A stretch of DNA of 64,000 bases from UBA830 sp002295635 (GTDB lineage: Bacteria; Pseudomonadota; Alphaproteobacteria; MPNO01; UBA830): NCBI GenBank assembly GCA_002295635.1, contig DBHK01000010.1:42386-106385 (forward strand), in the 5' to 3' direction. The stretch's first letter is position 1. Each line of letters begins with the position of its first letter. Below the pieces are notes generated by a model. The model ran no database searches, had not been told where the DNA came from, and saw only the letters and a list, made by a program, of their open reading frames with translations. This document shows positions 1 to 7,883 of this stretch, one piece after another. Made by a program: the position numbers and the translations under genes.

Positions 1-2
1 AA

Positions 3-1064
3 AAGCGGTCAATACGATATGACGGAACATGGCGTGATCGCGATCCAGCAGACGCACCTGACGATATTAATCCTGTTATCAGACTCCGTGCCCCGCAGGA
101 GGGCGAAACCATCATCCAAGACGCCGTCCAAGGCTCAGTAACCATCGCTAACACTGAGTTAGATGATTTAATTATGCTCCGCGCCGATGGAAGCCCGACT
201 TATATGCTTTCCGTTGTCGTGGACGACCACGATATGGGTGTTACGCATGCTATAAGAGGTGACGATCACCTAACTAATGCGTTCCGTCAAACGCAGATAT
301 TTCAGGCTATGGGGTGGCGAGCCCCGGTATACGCCCATATTCCCCTGATCCACGGCCCAGATGGCGCGAAACTATCCAAACGTCACGGAGCTCTTGGTGT
401 CGGCGCGTATAAAGATATGGGCTACTTACCGGAAGCGGTATTGAATTATCTGTGCCGACTTGGTTGGAGCCACGGGGATGACGAATTCTTCGAGATGGAC
501 AAGGCGGTCTCATGGTTTGATATTGCGGATATTAACAAAGGGGCCTCCCGGTTGGACTTTGAAAAGTTAGCTAACTTGAATGCCAAATATATTGCTGCCA
601 GCTCAACCGAACGGCTATTAACCCTAATCACACCCGGTATTGAAAAGAAGATGAAGAAACCGCTTGATGACGACACTAGACGTCGTCTATCGGAGGGGAT
701 GGATTCATTAAAGCCGCGTGCACAGTTGATCTCTCAACTTGCTGATAAGTCAATGTTTTATTGCTTGCGTCGACCCCTAGAATACTCTGAAAAAGCCGCC
801 AGACTGCTGGATGAGGACGGCAGGTCCCGCCTTTCAGTCTTGGAGACTAAATTCGCAGCTCTAGACAACTGGACAGCGGATGCCCTCGAAAATTTAGTCA
901 AATCGCACATTGAAGGCAGTGGGGGAAAGCTCAGCGAAATCGCACAGCCACTAAGAGCCGCATTAACAGGTACAACGGAGTCGCCGGGTATATTCGAAGT
1001 TGCCACAGTTCTTGGGAAAGACGAGACGATCGGACGTATTAGAGATGCAATTGACCAAGCCTAA
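3..1064 (+). CDS. gltX: Glutamyl-tRNA synthetase, 3' part (5' end outside the window)
   Basis: Charges tRNA(Glu) (and in many alphaproteobacteria also tRNA(Gln)) with glutamate in the cytoplasm. The frame is open from base 3 with no start, so the gene begins before the window. The visible part starts RYDGTWRDRD, continues through the HLTNAFRQ stretch and reaches the class I KMSKS-equivalent KLSKRHG at about nt 369-389, which binds ATP. The C-terminal half is the helical anticodon-binding domain. The missing part would hold the HIGH motif. Alphaproteobacteria often carry two gltX paralogues, and the fragment does not show whether this is GltX1 or GltX2. It precedes gltA on the same strand with a 124-bp gap. 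Confidence 0.95.
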   Translation, partial: KRSIRYDGTWRDRDPADAPDDINPVIRLRAPQEGETIIQDAVQGSVTIANTELDDLIMLRADGSPTYMLSVVVDDHDMGVTHAIRGDDHLTNAFRQTQIFQAMGWRAPVYAHIPLIHGPDGAKLSKRHGALGVGAYKDMGYLPEAVLNYLCRLGWSHGDDEFFEMDKAVSWFDIADINKGASRLDFEKLANLNAKYIAASSTERLLTLITPGIEKKMKKPLDDDTRRRLSEGMDSLKPRAQLISQLADKSMFYCLRRPLEYSEKAARLLDEDGRSRLSVLETKFAALDNWTADALENLVKSHIEGSGGKLSEIAQPLRAALTGTTESPGIFEVATVLGKDETIGRIRDAIDQA

Positions 1065-1081
1065 ATCAATTGTGCGGTGCA

Positions 1082-1097
1082 CCGTTTGATTAAACGG
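1082..1097. other. Short perfect inverted repeat between gltX and gltA
   Basis: The sequence CCGTTT-gatt-AAACGG is a perfect 6-bp stem with a 4-base loop, 18 bases after the gltX stop and about 90 bases before gltA. No T-run follows on either strand, so it is a weak terminator candidate; an operator or mRNA hairpin before gltA is equally possible. The remaining gap shows no other clear element. Confidence 0.25.
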
Positions 1098-1188
1098 GCC
1101 AAAAGAGCTATTTATCTGCCAGAAATCGGTAATGCCTTTGGTTGGATCGCCGAACAACACCTTAAATTGACGTAAGGGATAAACTTAC

Positions 1189-2508
1189 ATGAGTCAGGAC
1201 GCTGGCAGCAACGCTCCAAAGGAAAGTGTAACGCTGATCGACCACTCTACAGGTAAAGAGTTGAATCTGCCGCTTCTGGAAGGTTCGGTCGGACCCAAGG
1301 TCATAGATATTCGTAAGCTATACGCCGAACTGGATTACTTCACGTTCGATCCAGGTTTTATGGCAACTGGAAGCTGTGATTCCAAGATCACCTATATCGA
1401 CGGAGATGAGGGCGTCCTCCTCTATCGTGGATACCGAATTGAAGATCTTGCCAAGAACTGTGATTTTCCTGAGGTTTCTTACCTGCTTCTAAAAGGAGAA
1501 CTGCCTGATTACAATCAGAAAGAAAAGTTCGTGCACGACATTACCTATCATACGATGGTTCACGAACAACTTCATAAGTTTTACGACGGTTTCCGCCGCG
1601 ACGCCCATCCAATGGCTATAATGTGCGGAGTCGTCGGCGGTTTGGCCGCTTTCTATCACGACTCCACCGATATTTCCGATCCTCGACAGCGGGAAATAGC
1701 GTCATACCGATTGATAGCGAAGATGCCGACCATAGCAGCGTGGGCGTTTAAATATGCGCTGGGCCAACCTTTCATGTACCCGCGCAACGATCTTTCATAC
1801 GCGGCTGACTTCATCCAGATGATGTTCGCGACTCCTTGTGAGGAATATGCAGTTAGTCCCACAATCGAACGCGCAATGGACCGGATTTTAACCTTACACG
1901 CTGATCATGAACAGAATGCTTCTACTTCGACGGTGCGACTTGCGGGATCTTCGGGCGCCAACCCGTTCGCCTGTATAGCAGCGGGAATAGCCAGCCTTTG
2001 GGGTCCCGCCCATGGCGGAGCGAACGAGGCGGTCCTAAAAATGCTTAACGAAATAGGTGACGTAAAAAATATTCCTGAATACGTGAAAAGGGCGAAGGAT
2101 AAAGATGATCCGTTCCGACTGATGGGATTTGGTCACCGTGTTTATAAGAACTTCGATCCTCGCGCGACTCTTATGCGCGAAACATGCCACGAGGTCCTTT
2201 CAGAGTTAGGAATCAAAGATGAACCGCTACTCGAGCTAGCTATGGAACTAGAAAAAATCGCGCTAGAGGATGAGTATTTCGTTGAGCGAAAGCTCTACCC
2301 GAATGTGGACTTCTATTCCGGAATCATATTAAAGGCTATTGGCATTCCTGAAACCATGTTCACTGTATTGTTCGCCGTGGCACGCACAGTTGGCTGGGTA
2401 TCACAGTGGAACGAAATGATCGAAGACCCCGGTCAGAAAATTGGTAGGCCTCGGCAATTGTACATTGGCTCAACCGAACGCAGTTTCGTCGAACTGTCCC
2501 AGCGTTAA
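1189..2508 (+). CDS. gltA: Citrate synthase (type II)
   Basis: Condenses oxaloacetate and acetyl-CoA to citrate, the entry step of the TCA cycle. At 439 residues it has the length of hexameric, NADH-regulated type II proteobacterial citrate synthases. The three catalytic residues are visible: His275 in GPAHGGANE, His316 in FGHRVYKN and Asp374 in NVDFYSG. The ATG at 1189 follows an AAGGGA Shine-Dalgarno-like stretch about 12 bases upstream. It is encoded downstream of gltX and converges on gloA, with only 46 bases between the two stops. Confidence 0.97.
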   Translation: MSQDAGSNAPKESVTLIDHSTGKELNLPLLEGSVGPKVIDIRKLYAELDYFTFDPGFMATGSCDSKITYIDGDEGVLLYRGYRIEDLAKNCDFPEVSYLLLKGELPDYNQKEKFVHDITYHTMVHEQLHKFYDGFRRDAHPMAIMCGVVGGLAAFYHDSTDISDPRQREIASYRLIAKMPTIAAWAFKYALGQPFMYPRNDLSYAADFIQMMFATPCEEYAVSPTIERAMDRILTLHADHEQNASTSTVRLAGSSGANPFACIAAGIASLWGPAHGGANEAVLKMLNEIGDVKNIPEYVKRAKDKDDPFRLMGFGHRVYKNFDPRATLMRETCHEVLSELGIKDEPLLELAMELEKIALEDEYFVERKLYPNVDFYSGIILKAIGIPETMFTVLFAVARTVGWVSQWNEMIEDPGQKIGRPRQLYIGSTERSFVELSQR

Positions 2509-2554
2509 TTAATTAAAAACGATATTCTTTGCAGGCTATATCCTTCTCAAAATC

Positions 2555-2962
2555 TCAGGTTTTTTCGATCAGTTCGATCTTATAACCGTCAGGGTCCTCG
2601 ATGAAGGCGATAACCGTGGTGCCGTGTTTCATTGGTCCGGGCGGTCGGGGAATACTGACACCATCTTTTTTCATTTGATCGCATACCGCGTAGATGTCTG
2701 GTACAGCCACTGCAAGATGCCCGAATCCGGAACCGTGGGTATAGTGCTCTTCCTGATCCCAATTATAGGTCAGCTCAAGAACCGTATGATCGCTCTCATC
2801 ACCGTATCCCATAAAGATGTTGGTAAATTTTCCGCCCGGAAAGTCTTTATTGCGCAATACTCTCATTCCTAGGTGCCTGGAATAGAAATCTATCGATTTC
2901 TGAGCATCTTTCACGCGTATCATTGTGTGCAATAATCGGAATACACCCTTTCCCGAAGTCAT
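2555..2962 (-). CDS. gloA: Lactoylglutathione lyase (glyoxalase I)
   Basis: Converts the hemithioacetal of methylglyoxal and glutathione to S-lactoylglutathione. The 135-residue protein is a two-module VOC-fold enzyme: LLHTMIRVKD (His metal ligand) and VLELTYNW (Glu) in the first half, GFGHLAVAV (His) and DPDGYKIELIE (Glu) in the second, which makes the usual 2 His + 2 Glu site. Its ATG overlaps the lpxB stop by 4 bp (ATGA), so it is probably translated from the end of the lpx operon although its role is detoxification. Confidence 0.93.
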   Translation of the reverse strand: MTSGKGVFRLLHTMIRVKDAQKSIDFYSRHLGMRVLRNKDFPGGKFTNIFMGYGDESDHTVLELTYNWDQEEHYTHGSGFGHLAVAVPDIYAVCDQMKKDGVSIPRPPGPMKHGTTVIAFIEDPDGYKIELIEKT

Positions 2963-4155
2963 GAAACAATGTCTCCTTGCCTTTCACGTTCGCGCAGAAT
3001 GGACAATACAACATCCGCGGCAGTTCCGCTCGGAGTACCGCTTGTTGGCCTCAATCTCTTAAGCGCATCTTCTGTCAACGTTTGCTGGTGTTCAAGAGCG
3101 TGCCCGCCAACGATCAGCCCTATGACCGCATCCCCAATTAGATTCGGGATACATTTATCCTGTATGAACTCCGGCACCACTTCTTGATCGAGGAGAATAT
3201 TCAATAGGTTCGCATACTTTTGGTTCACACCATGGAGGATTTTCACGACCGCAACTGTCAAAGCGTTCATGCGGTAGGCGACCACATGTGGAACTCGAGC
3301 CATCGCCAATTCTAGAGAAACAGTGCCAGACGCGGCCATTGCAACATTCGAGGCTGCAAACGCGTTACATTTACCTTCGACGGTGCCAACAACGATTGTC
3401 CTACCCGGCCATTTCTTTGTTTCCCTCGTAACGGTATCTCTTAAATATGAAACGGTTGGAAACAGGTAAACCGTCTCAGGATATTGATCAGTAATCCGAT
3501 GCGACGCCGATCTAAAAACTGGTATTAACTTCCGTAATTCACCTCTGCGACTTCCGGGTAGAATAGAGACAACATTAGTTTCTTCGTCAATAAAATTGGC
3601 CTTACGGAACGCGGAGCCGGCGCCTTGGCCGGCGTTACCCTCCAATACCGGGTGTCCCACAAAGGTCGTATCAAGCCCCTCCGTTTCAAAGAATGGTGGC
3701 TCAAAAGGCATCAATGCCATCAGATGATCCAGTTCTCTGGCGAATTTCTTCGCGCGGTTTGGACGCCATGCCCAGACAGAGGGAGCAACATAGTGCACTT
3801 TGGGTATTTTACTGTTCGTGAGGCCTTTCCAGACTTCGTAGCAAAAACCTGGGGCGTCGATAGAGACTACGACATCGGGACAATCAGCCAATATCCGCGA
3901 TACTGTTTCACGGGCGCGCCGCTTGATCAGCGGCAATCTAGGAACGATTTCTATGAGTCCCATCACCGCGATATCGGAAATCGAGAAAAGGCTTTGGAGA
4001 CCTTCGTTCGCCATTTCCTCACCACCGATGCCCTCGATACGAATATTCCCGTTAGTTCGCTGTTTAAGGGAGTGGACCAAACGGGCACCCAATAGGTCAC
4101 CGGAAGGCTCGCCAGCAATCAACCAAACAAATGGATTTTCATGGCCATTTGGCAT
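2959..4155 (-). CDS. lpxB: Lipid-A-disaccharide synthase
   Basis: Joins UDP-2,3-diacylglucosamine and lipid X into the lipid A disaccharide on the inner face of the cytoplasmic membrane (GT19 family). The N-terminal GEPSGD signature is at residues 15-20, and the glycosyltransferase-B region includes SILPGSRRGE and the donor-site stretch MAASGTVSLELA. At 398 residues it has the normal length. It lies 11 bases after lpxI and overlaps gloA by 4 bp. Its presence shows a Gram-negative cell with lipid A. Confidence 0.96.
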   Translation of the reverse strand: MPNGHENPFVWLIAGEPSGDLLGARLVHSLKQRTNGNIRIEGIGGEEMANEGLQSLFSISDIAVMGLIEIVPRLPLIKRRARETVSRILADCPDVVVSIDAPGFCYEVWKGLTNSKIPKVHYVAPSVWAWRPNRAKKFARELDHLMALMPFEPPFFETEGLDTTFVGHPVLEGNAGQGAGSAFRKANFIDEETNVVSILPGSRRGELRKLIPVFRSASHRITDQYPETVYLFPTVSYLRDTVTRETKKWPGRTIVVGTVEGKCNAFAASNVAMAASGTVSLELAMARVPHVVAYRMNALTVAVVKILHGVNQKYANLLNILLDQEVVPEFIQDKCIPNLIGDAVIGLIVGGHALEHQQTLTEDALKRLRPTSGTPSGTAADVVLSILRERERQGDIVS

Positions 4156-4166
4156 TCAGGGCCTTC

Positions 4167-4991
4167 TCAGGAATCCGGCGTCGCGCCGAACAGATATATA
4201 CCGGCCGCATCAGCTACACGTACCATTTCGGTACGTTCCACCACCAGGGTACGGCCGGCTTCGATAGCGATACCCCGCAGACCAGCATCCGCGACACATT
4301 TTACAGTGGAAGGCCCAACCGCTGGCAAATCTATCCGCGGATTCTGGTTAGGTTTAGCCGCTTTCACCAACACCCCGCCGGGCAAATCTGAACTTACGAA
4401 TTCAGCACAGCGGGCGATCATACGGTCTGTTCCCTCAGCACCTTCTACACCAATGACAAATCCATTCTGGACAATTGCCGCCTGGCCGATGTCCAACCTT
4501 CCAATTTCCCGCACCACCTCCATGCACCGGCGGATATCAGAAAGATCGTCATCCGTCGGGATTAACTTTCCATAATATCCTGAAGTCGCTAACAAATCTT
4601 GTAAGATCTCCTCGGGGCCCACGACATTAAAACCTTCCGCCTCTTCGAGTTCTCTGACTACGGCAGAGAGAATAGTATCATCTCCAAGCATTCGGGTCCC
4701 TACCTTGGCCACGAACCTTGCTGAGCGCACATCCTTCATTAATTCCAGTAAGCTGGGCCGCGGTATTTTTCCAACGAGAACAAGGTCTTTGATACCCTCC
4801 CGGCGGGCACCAGCTAACGCGGTGCTAATCGACGACATCTTTATCCAATCAACGGGTGCGTCCCCGATAACGGCTCGCTCCGCGCTACCTTCGAACGCGA
4901 GAACGAAAAAATCCCTACCAATTTCTCGGCAGGCGGCAATTACTTGGCCGGGGAGTGCGCCAGCGCCGGCTATAATACCTAGCTTAGACAC
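4167..4991 (-). CDS. lpxI: UDP-2,3-diacylglucosamine pyrophosphatase LpxI
   Basis: Hydrolyses UDP-2,3-diacylglucosamine to lipid X and UMP, replacing LpxH in alphaproteobacteria. I chose the GTG at 4991 (protein 274 residues, VSKLGIIAGAGALPGQ) over an upstream ATG at 5051: the family normally starts just before GIIAG-GxLP, a GGAGCAAG Shine-Dalgarno sits at the right distance, and the GTG overlaps the lpxA stop by only 8 bp. The C-terminal DUF1009 region holds VGPSTV and AGRTLV-type stretches. It lies between lpxA and lpxB, which supports the assignment. Confidence 0.93.
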   Translation of the reverse strand: MSKLGIIAGAGALPGQVIAACREIGRDFFVLAFEGSAERAVIGDAPVDWIKMSSISTALAGARREGIKDLVLVGKIPRPSLLELMKDVRSARFVAKVGTRMLGDDTILSAVVRELEEAEGFNVVGPEEILQDLLATSGYYGKLIPTDDDLSDIRRCMEVVREIGRLDIGQAAIVQNGFVIGVEGAEGTDRMIARCAEFVSSDLPGGVLVKAAKPNQNPRIDLPAVGPSTVKCVADAGLRGIAIEAGRTLVVERTEMVRVADAAGIYLFGATPDS

Positions 4992-5784
4992 CTTGCTCCG
5001 CTTTTGGTTGGCAGATCGCCCGGCTCGAGTCGGAACGGATAAAATTAACAATTTCCATTATAGCCTCATGCTCTGAGAAGCTTTCGACAACATCCTCTAG
5101 GCGCTCTGACATCGTCCCCTCTTCCGCGAACATAAGACGATAGGCCTTGCGTAATGCCGATATATCAGACCTCGAAAAACCCCGTCGTTTAAGGCCTACG
5201 ATATTAAGCCCGCTTAGTCGCGCTCGATCACCCATAACTGACCCATAGGGTATAACGTCATTTTCGACACCGGACATTCCTCCGACCATCGCATGACGGC
5301 CTATACGACAGAATTGATGGACTGCCGAAAGGCCGCCAATAATTGCATAATTATTTACGGTGACATGCCCCGCAAGCGTCGCGTTATTTGCCATGATAAC
5401 GTGATTACCGACCTGACAGTCGTGCGCTACGTGAGAACTCATCATAAAGAGGCAATTGTTTCCAATGGTGGTGACCATCCCGCCACCTTCAGTGCCAGGA
5501 TTTACTGTCACATGCTCACGAAAGATGTTGTTGGCTCCAATCACCAGCGTAGAGGGTTCCCCGTGGTATTTCATATCTTGCGGATGGGAACCGATGGATG
5601 CGAAGGGATATACCCTGCAATTAGGGCCAATCTGTGTCCGACCATCCAAAACAACATGGGATAAGATCTCGCAACCATCACCCAACTCTACATCCCTATG
5701 GATAATGCAATACGGACCAATAGAAACCCCTTCACCGAGTTTGGTTCCGGGATCGACAATTGCTGTTGGATGAATATCGGTCAT
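4984..5784 (-). CDS. lpxA: UDP-N-acetylglucosamine acyltransferase
   Basis: First step of lipid A synthesis: transfers a 3-hydroxyacyl chain from ACP to UDP-GlcNAc. The 266-residue protein is built of hexapeptide repeats forming a left-handed beta helix (for example IGPYCI, IGPNCR, IGNNCL, VGNHVI). The catalytic base is His121 in SSHVAHDC, matching E. coli His125. A helical C-terminal domain starts near residue 190. It starts 6 bases after the fabZ stop and overlaps lpxI. Confidence 0.97.
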   Translation of the reverse strand: MTDIHPTAIVDPGTKLGEGVSIGPYCIIHRDVELGDGCEILSHVVLDGRTQIGPNCRVYPFASIGSHPQDMKYHGEPSTLVIGANNIFREHVTVNPGTEGGGMVTTIGNNCLFMMSSHVAHDCQVGNHVIMANNATLAGHVTVNNYAIIGGLSAVHQFCRIGRHAMVGGMSGVENDVIPYGSVMGDRARLSGLNIVGLKRRGFSRSDISALRKAYRLMFAEEGTMSERLEDVVESFSEHEAIMEIVNFIRSDSSRAICQPKAEQGV

Positions 5785-5790
5785 ATGGAT

Positions 5791-6261
5791 TCAATCGTTC
5801 ATGATCATGGCTGCGTATGTCGCTTCTGCAACTATCTTATTATCGACTTTGGCTTCTCCATTGAATTTCCATACATTTCCTCGGCTGCGGAGCTTCGTAA
5901 CCTCAACACGGAGCTGATCTCCGGGTTCTACCGGTTTCCTGAATCGTGCTCCGTCAACCGACATGAAATAAACCAGCTTACCCTCCGCTTCCGTTCCAAG
6001 TGTATTAACTACAAAAACTGCCGCCGTCTGCGCCATGGCCTCAATTATGAGTACACCCGGCATGACAGGTCTCTCCGGAAAATGACCAGCGAAGAAAGGT
6101 TCATTGATGGTGACGTTTTTCACACCTGTCGCTTTAACGCCTGGAACGATGTCGACAACGCGATCGATCATTAAAAACGGGTAGCGATGCGGGATCATCT
6201 CCATGATACGATGAACATCGATCTCGCCCACGACGGTGGAACTGGTTTCCGACGTGTCCAT
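5791..6261 (-). CDS. fabZ: 3-hydroxyacyl-ACP dehydratase FabZ
   Basis: Dehydrates 3-hydroxyacyl-ACP in fatty acid elongation, drawing on the same substrate pool that LpxA and LpxD use. The 156-residue hot-dog protein shows HRYPFLMIDRV at residues 25-35, the catalytic His60 in FFAGHFPERPVMPG and Glu74 in IIEAMAQ. It directly follows lpxD with no spacer, which fits co-regulation of the fatty acid and lipid A branches. Confidence 0.97.
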   Translation of the reverse strand: MDTSETSSTVVGEIDVHRIMEMIPHRYPFLMIDRVVDIVPGVKATGVKNVTINEPFFAGHFPERPVMPGVLIIEAMAQTAAVFVVNTLGTEAEGKLVYFMSVDGARFRKPVEPGDQLRVEVTKLRSRGNVWKFNGEAKVDNKIVAEATYAAMIMND

Positions 6262-7290
6262 TTACCTTTCCTTCTTTTGAACCAAACGCGAGAGCGCCGC
6301 TATCTGGCGAAAAAACTGCTTCATTGGCACAGCGGGGCTTCCCGCCACCGTATCACCCGCTTGAATATTGCGCATAACACCCGAGCAAGCTGCTATTCGG
6401 GCCCCATTTTCGACCTTCAAATGGCCTGAAATCGCTGTTTGCCCGCCGATTTGAACACCATCACCAATCTTTGTACTTCCTGCGATTCCGACTTGGGCAA
6501 CAACAACACAAAATTGGCCGATCTCCACGTTGTGCCCGATCTGTACAAGATTATCAATCCTCGTCCCCGAACCGATCACCGTATCAGGCACCGCTCCCCG
6601 ATCGATTGTTGTATTAGCACCGATTTCAACAGCATCGCCAATAATAACGCGACCGACTTGGGGAACACTTAACGGACCATCCGACGCCACGGCAAAACCA
6701 AACCCTGGCTCCCCAATACGCGCTCCGGCATAAATCACCACATCATCACCAATGACCGAAAAACGTATACTGGCATTTGGCCCAATACGACAGTTCTTAC
6801 CAATGCTCACGCCGCTTCCGATATAGGCGTTTGCCGCGATGTAACAGTTAGAGCCAATCTGCGCATTTGGACCGACGACCGCTCCTACTCCAACTATCGT
6901 TCCGTTCCCGAGAATAGCAGACGGATGGACACGCTCCTCGTCTGACCTCGGGTAATACGTCTCATCCCAATCCGGGTGAAATGCGGTGGCGATCCGCGCA
7001 TAAGCAAGGTACGGGTTATCTGATGCAAGGATAGCTGTATCTGCGGGTACCAAATCCAAATTATTCACCCGAATGATGCAGCAACCTGCGCGTGTGGTTT
7101 GAAGATGTTCTCTGTATAGTCTGTTATCCAGAAAACTAACGTCGGTCGCACGAGCATCATGAAGGGCAGCAACATTCTTAAAATTGGCTGATGTTTTCCC
7201 CGGACGGACCACCTCTGCACCCGACAGCGAAGAGAGTTCTTCGATTGAGAACGGTCCACGCGGTGAGAAAAACCGTTTATCGGGTGCCAT
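6262..7290 (-). CDS. lpxD: UDP-3-O-(3-hydroxyacyl)glucosamine N-acyltransferase
   Basis: Adds the N-linked 3-hydroxyacyl chain in lipid A synthesis. The 342-residue protein has the LpxD uridine-binding N-terminal domain (about residues 1-100), a hexapeptide-repeat beta helix (about 110-310) and a short helical tail. The catalytic His253 lies in NLVQIGHNVEIG, equivalent to E. coli His239. It starts 2 bases after the ompH stop and abuts fabZ. Confidence 0.96.
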   Translation of the reverse strand: MAPDKRFFSPRGPFSIEELSSLSGAEVVRPGKTSANFKNVAALHDARATDVSFLDNRLYREHLQTTRAGCCIIRVNNLDLVPADTAILASDNPYLAYARIATAFHPDWDETYYPRSDEERVHPSAILGNGTIVGVGAVVGPNAQIGSNCYIAANAYIGSGVSIGKNCRIGPNASIRFSVIGDDVVIYAGARIGEPGFGFAVASDGPLSVPQVGRVIIGDAVEIGANTTIDRGAVPDTVIGSGTRIDNLVQIGHNVEIGQFCVVVAQVGIAGSTKIGDGVQIGGQTAISGHLKVENGARIAACSGVMRNIQAGDTVAGSPAVPMKQFFRQIAALSRLVQKKER

Positions 7291-7292
7291 CT

Positions 7293-7883
7293 CTATTTCT
7301 TACCCTTGGCATCGCCCTTTCCAACTAGGCTTAGATCTATTTCCACTTTGGGGAGTCGTTCATTCAGGCGTTTCATGATTTCATCTGTGACATCAAGTGA
7401 TGTTGCTGAAATAAGCACAAAGCGCTTTTCAATCATAAAATTTAGATTCTTCTCAGTAGCAACCTGTTGGGCGACGACGATAAGATTTTTAAGAATCTCA
7501 TTCTTCGTATTGTTAAATGCTCGTTCAAGGGTGCTGCGGCGTCTTTGAACACTTACCTGGGCTTCGCGAGCCTGTGCACTGAATTTCCTTCGCTTCTGTG
7601 CAAAGGTCTCGGGTGCCAAGATAGCCCTCTGACGACTGAGTTCCTGCTCGGACCGTCGAAGACGTTGCTCCTGAGAACTGACCTGTTTCTGGAATTCCTT
7701 TCGCATCCGGTCCACCGTTGGACGGATACTCAGTGATGCCATCGACTCTCTCATTACTTTTTGTATATCGACAATTCCAATACTTGGCGCGGGCGTCGCC
7801 TGCGCCAATGGATTGGTCGATGTTGCCAGCAGTAAGGCTGCAGCCACCGTCGGAAGAGTGAATAATTTAAGCATTACATTCAT
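7293..7883 (-). CDS. skp: OmpH/Skp-family periplasmic chaperone
   Basis: Periplasmic holdase that carries unfolded outer membrane proteins to the Bam complex. The 196-residue protein has a signal peptide (hydrophobic residues about 8-22, cleavage near NPLAQA) and a long basic, Gln/Arg-rich helical stretch from about residue 50 to 130 that would form the Skp tentacles. I placed the start at the ATG of 7883, which shares one base with the bamA stop (TGATG); a TTG one codon upstream is the alternative. Position between bamA and lpxD is the standard Skp context. Confidence 0.88.
   Translation of the reverse strand: MNVMLKLFTLPTVAAALLLATSTNPLAQATPAPSIGIVDIQKVMRESMASLSIRPTVDRMRKEFQKQVSSQEQRLRRSEQELSRQRAILAPETFAQKRRKFSAQAREAQVSVQRRRSTLERAFNNTKNEILKNLIVVAQQVATEKNLNFMIEKRFVLISATSLDVTDEIMKRLNERLPKVEIDLSLVGKGDAKGKK

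Noticed and set aside
3625..4095. Plus-strand frame of 156 codons inside lpxB
   Set aside because: It is fully antisense to lpxB, has no homology that I recognise and no ribosome site.
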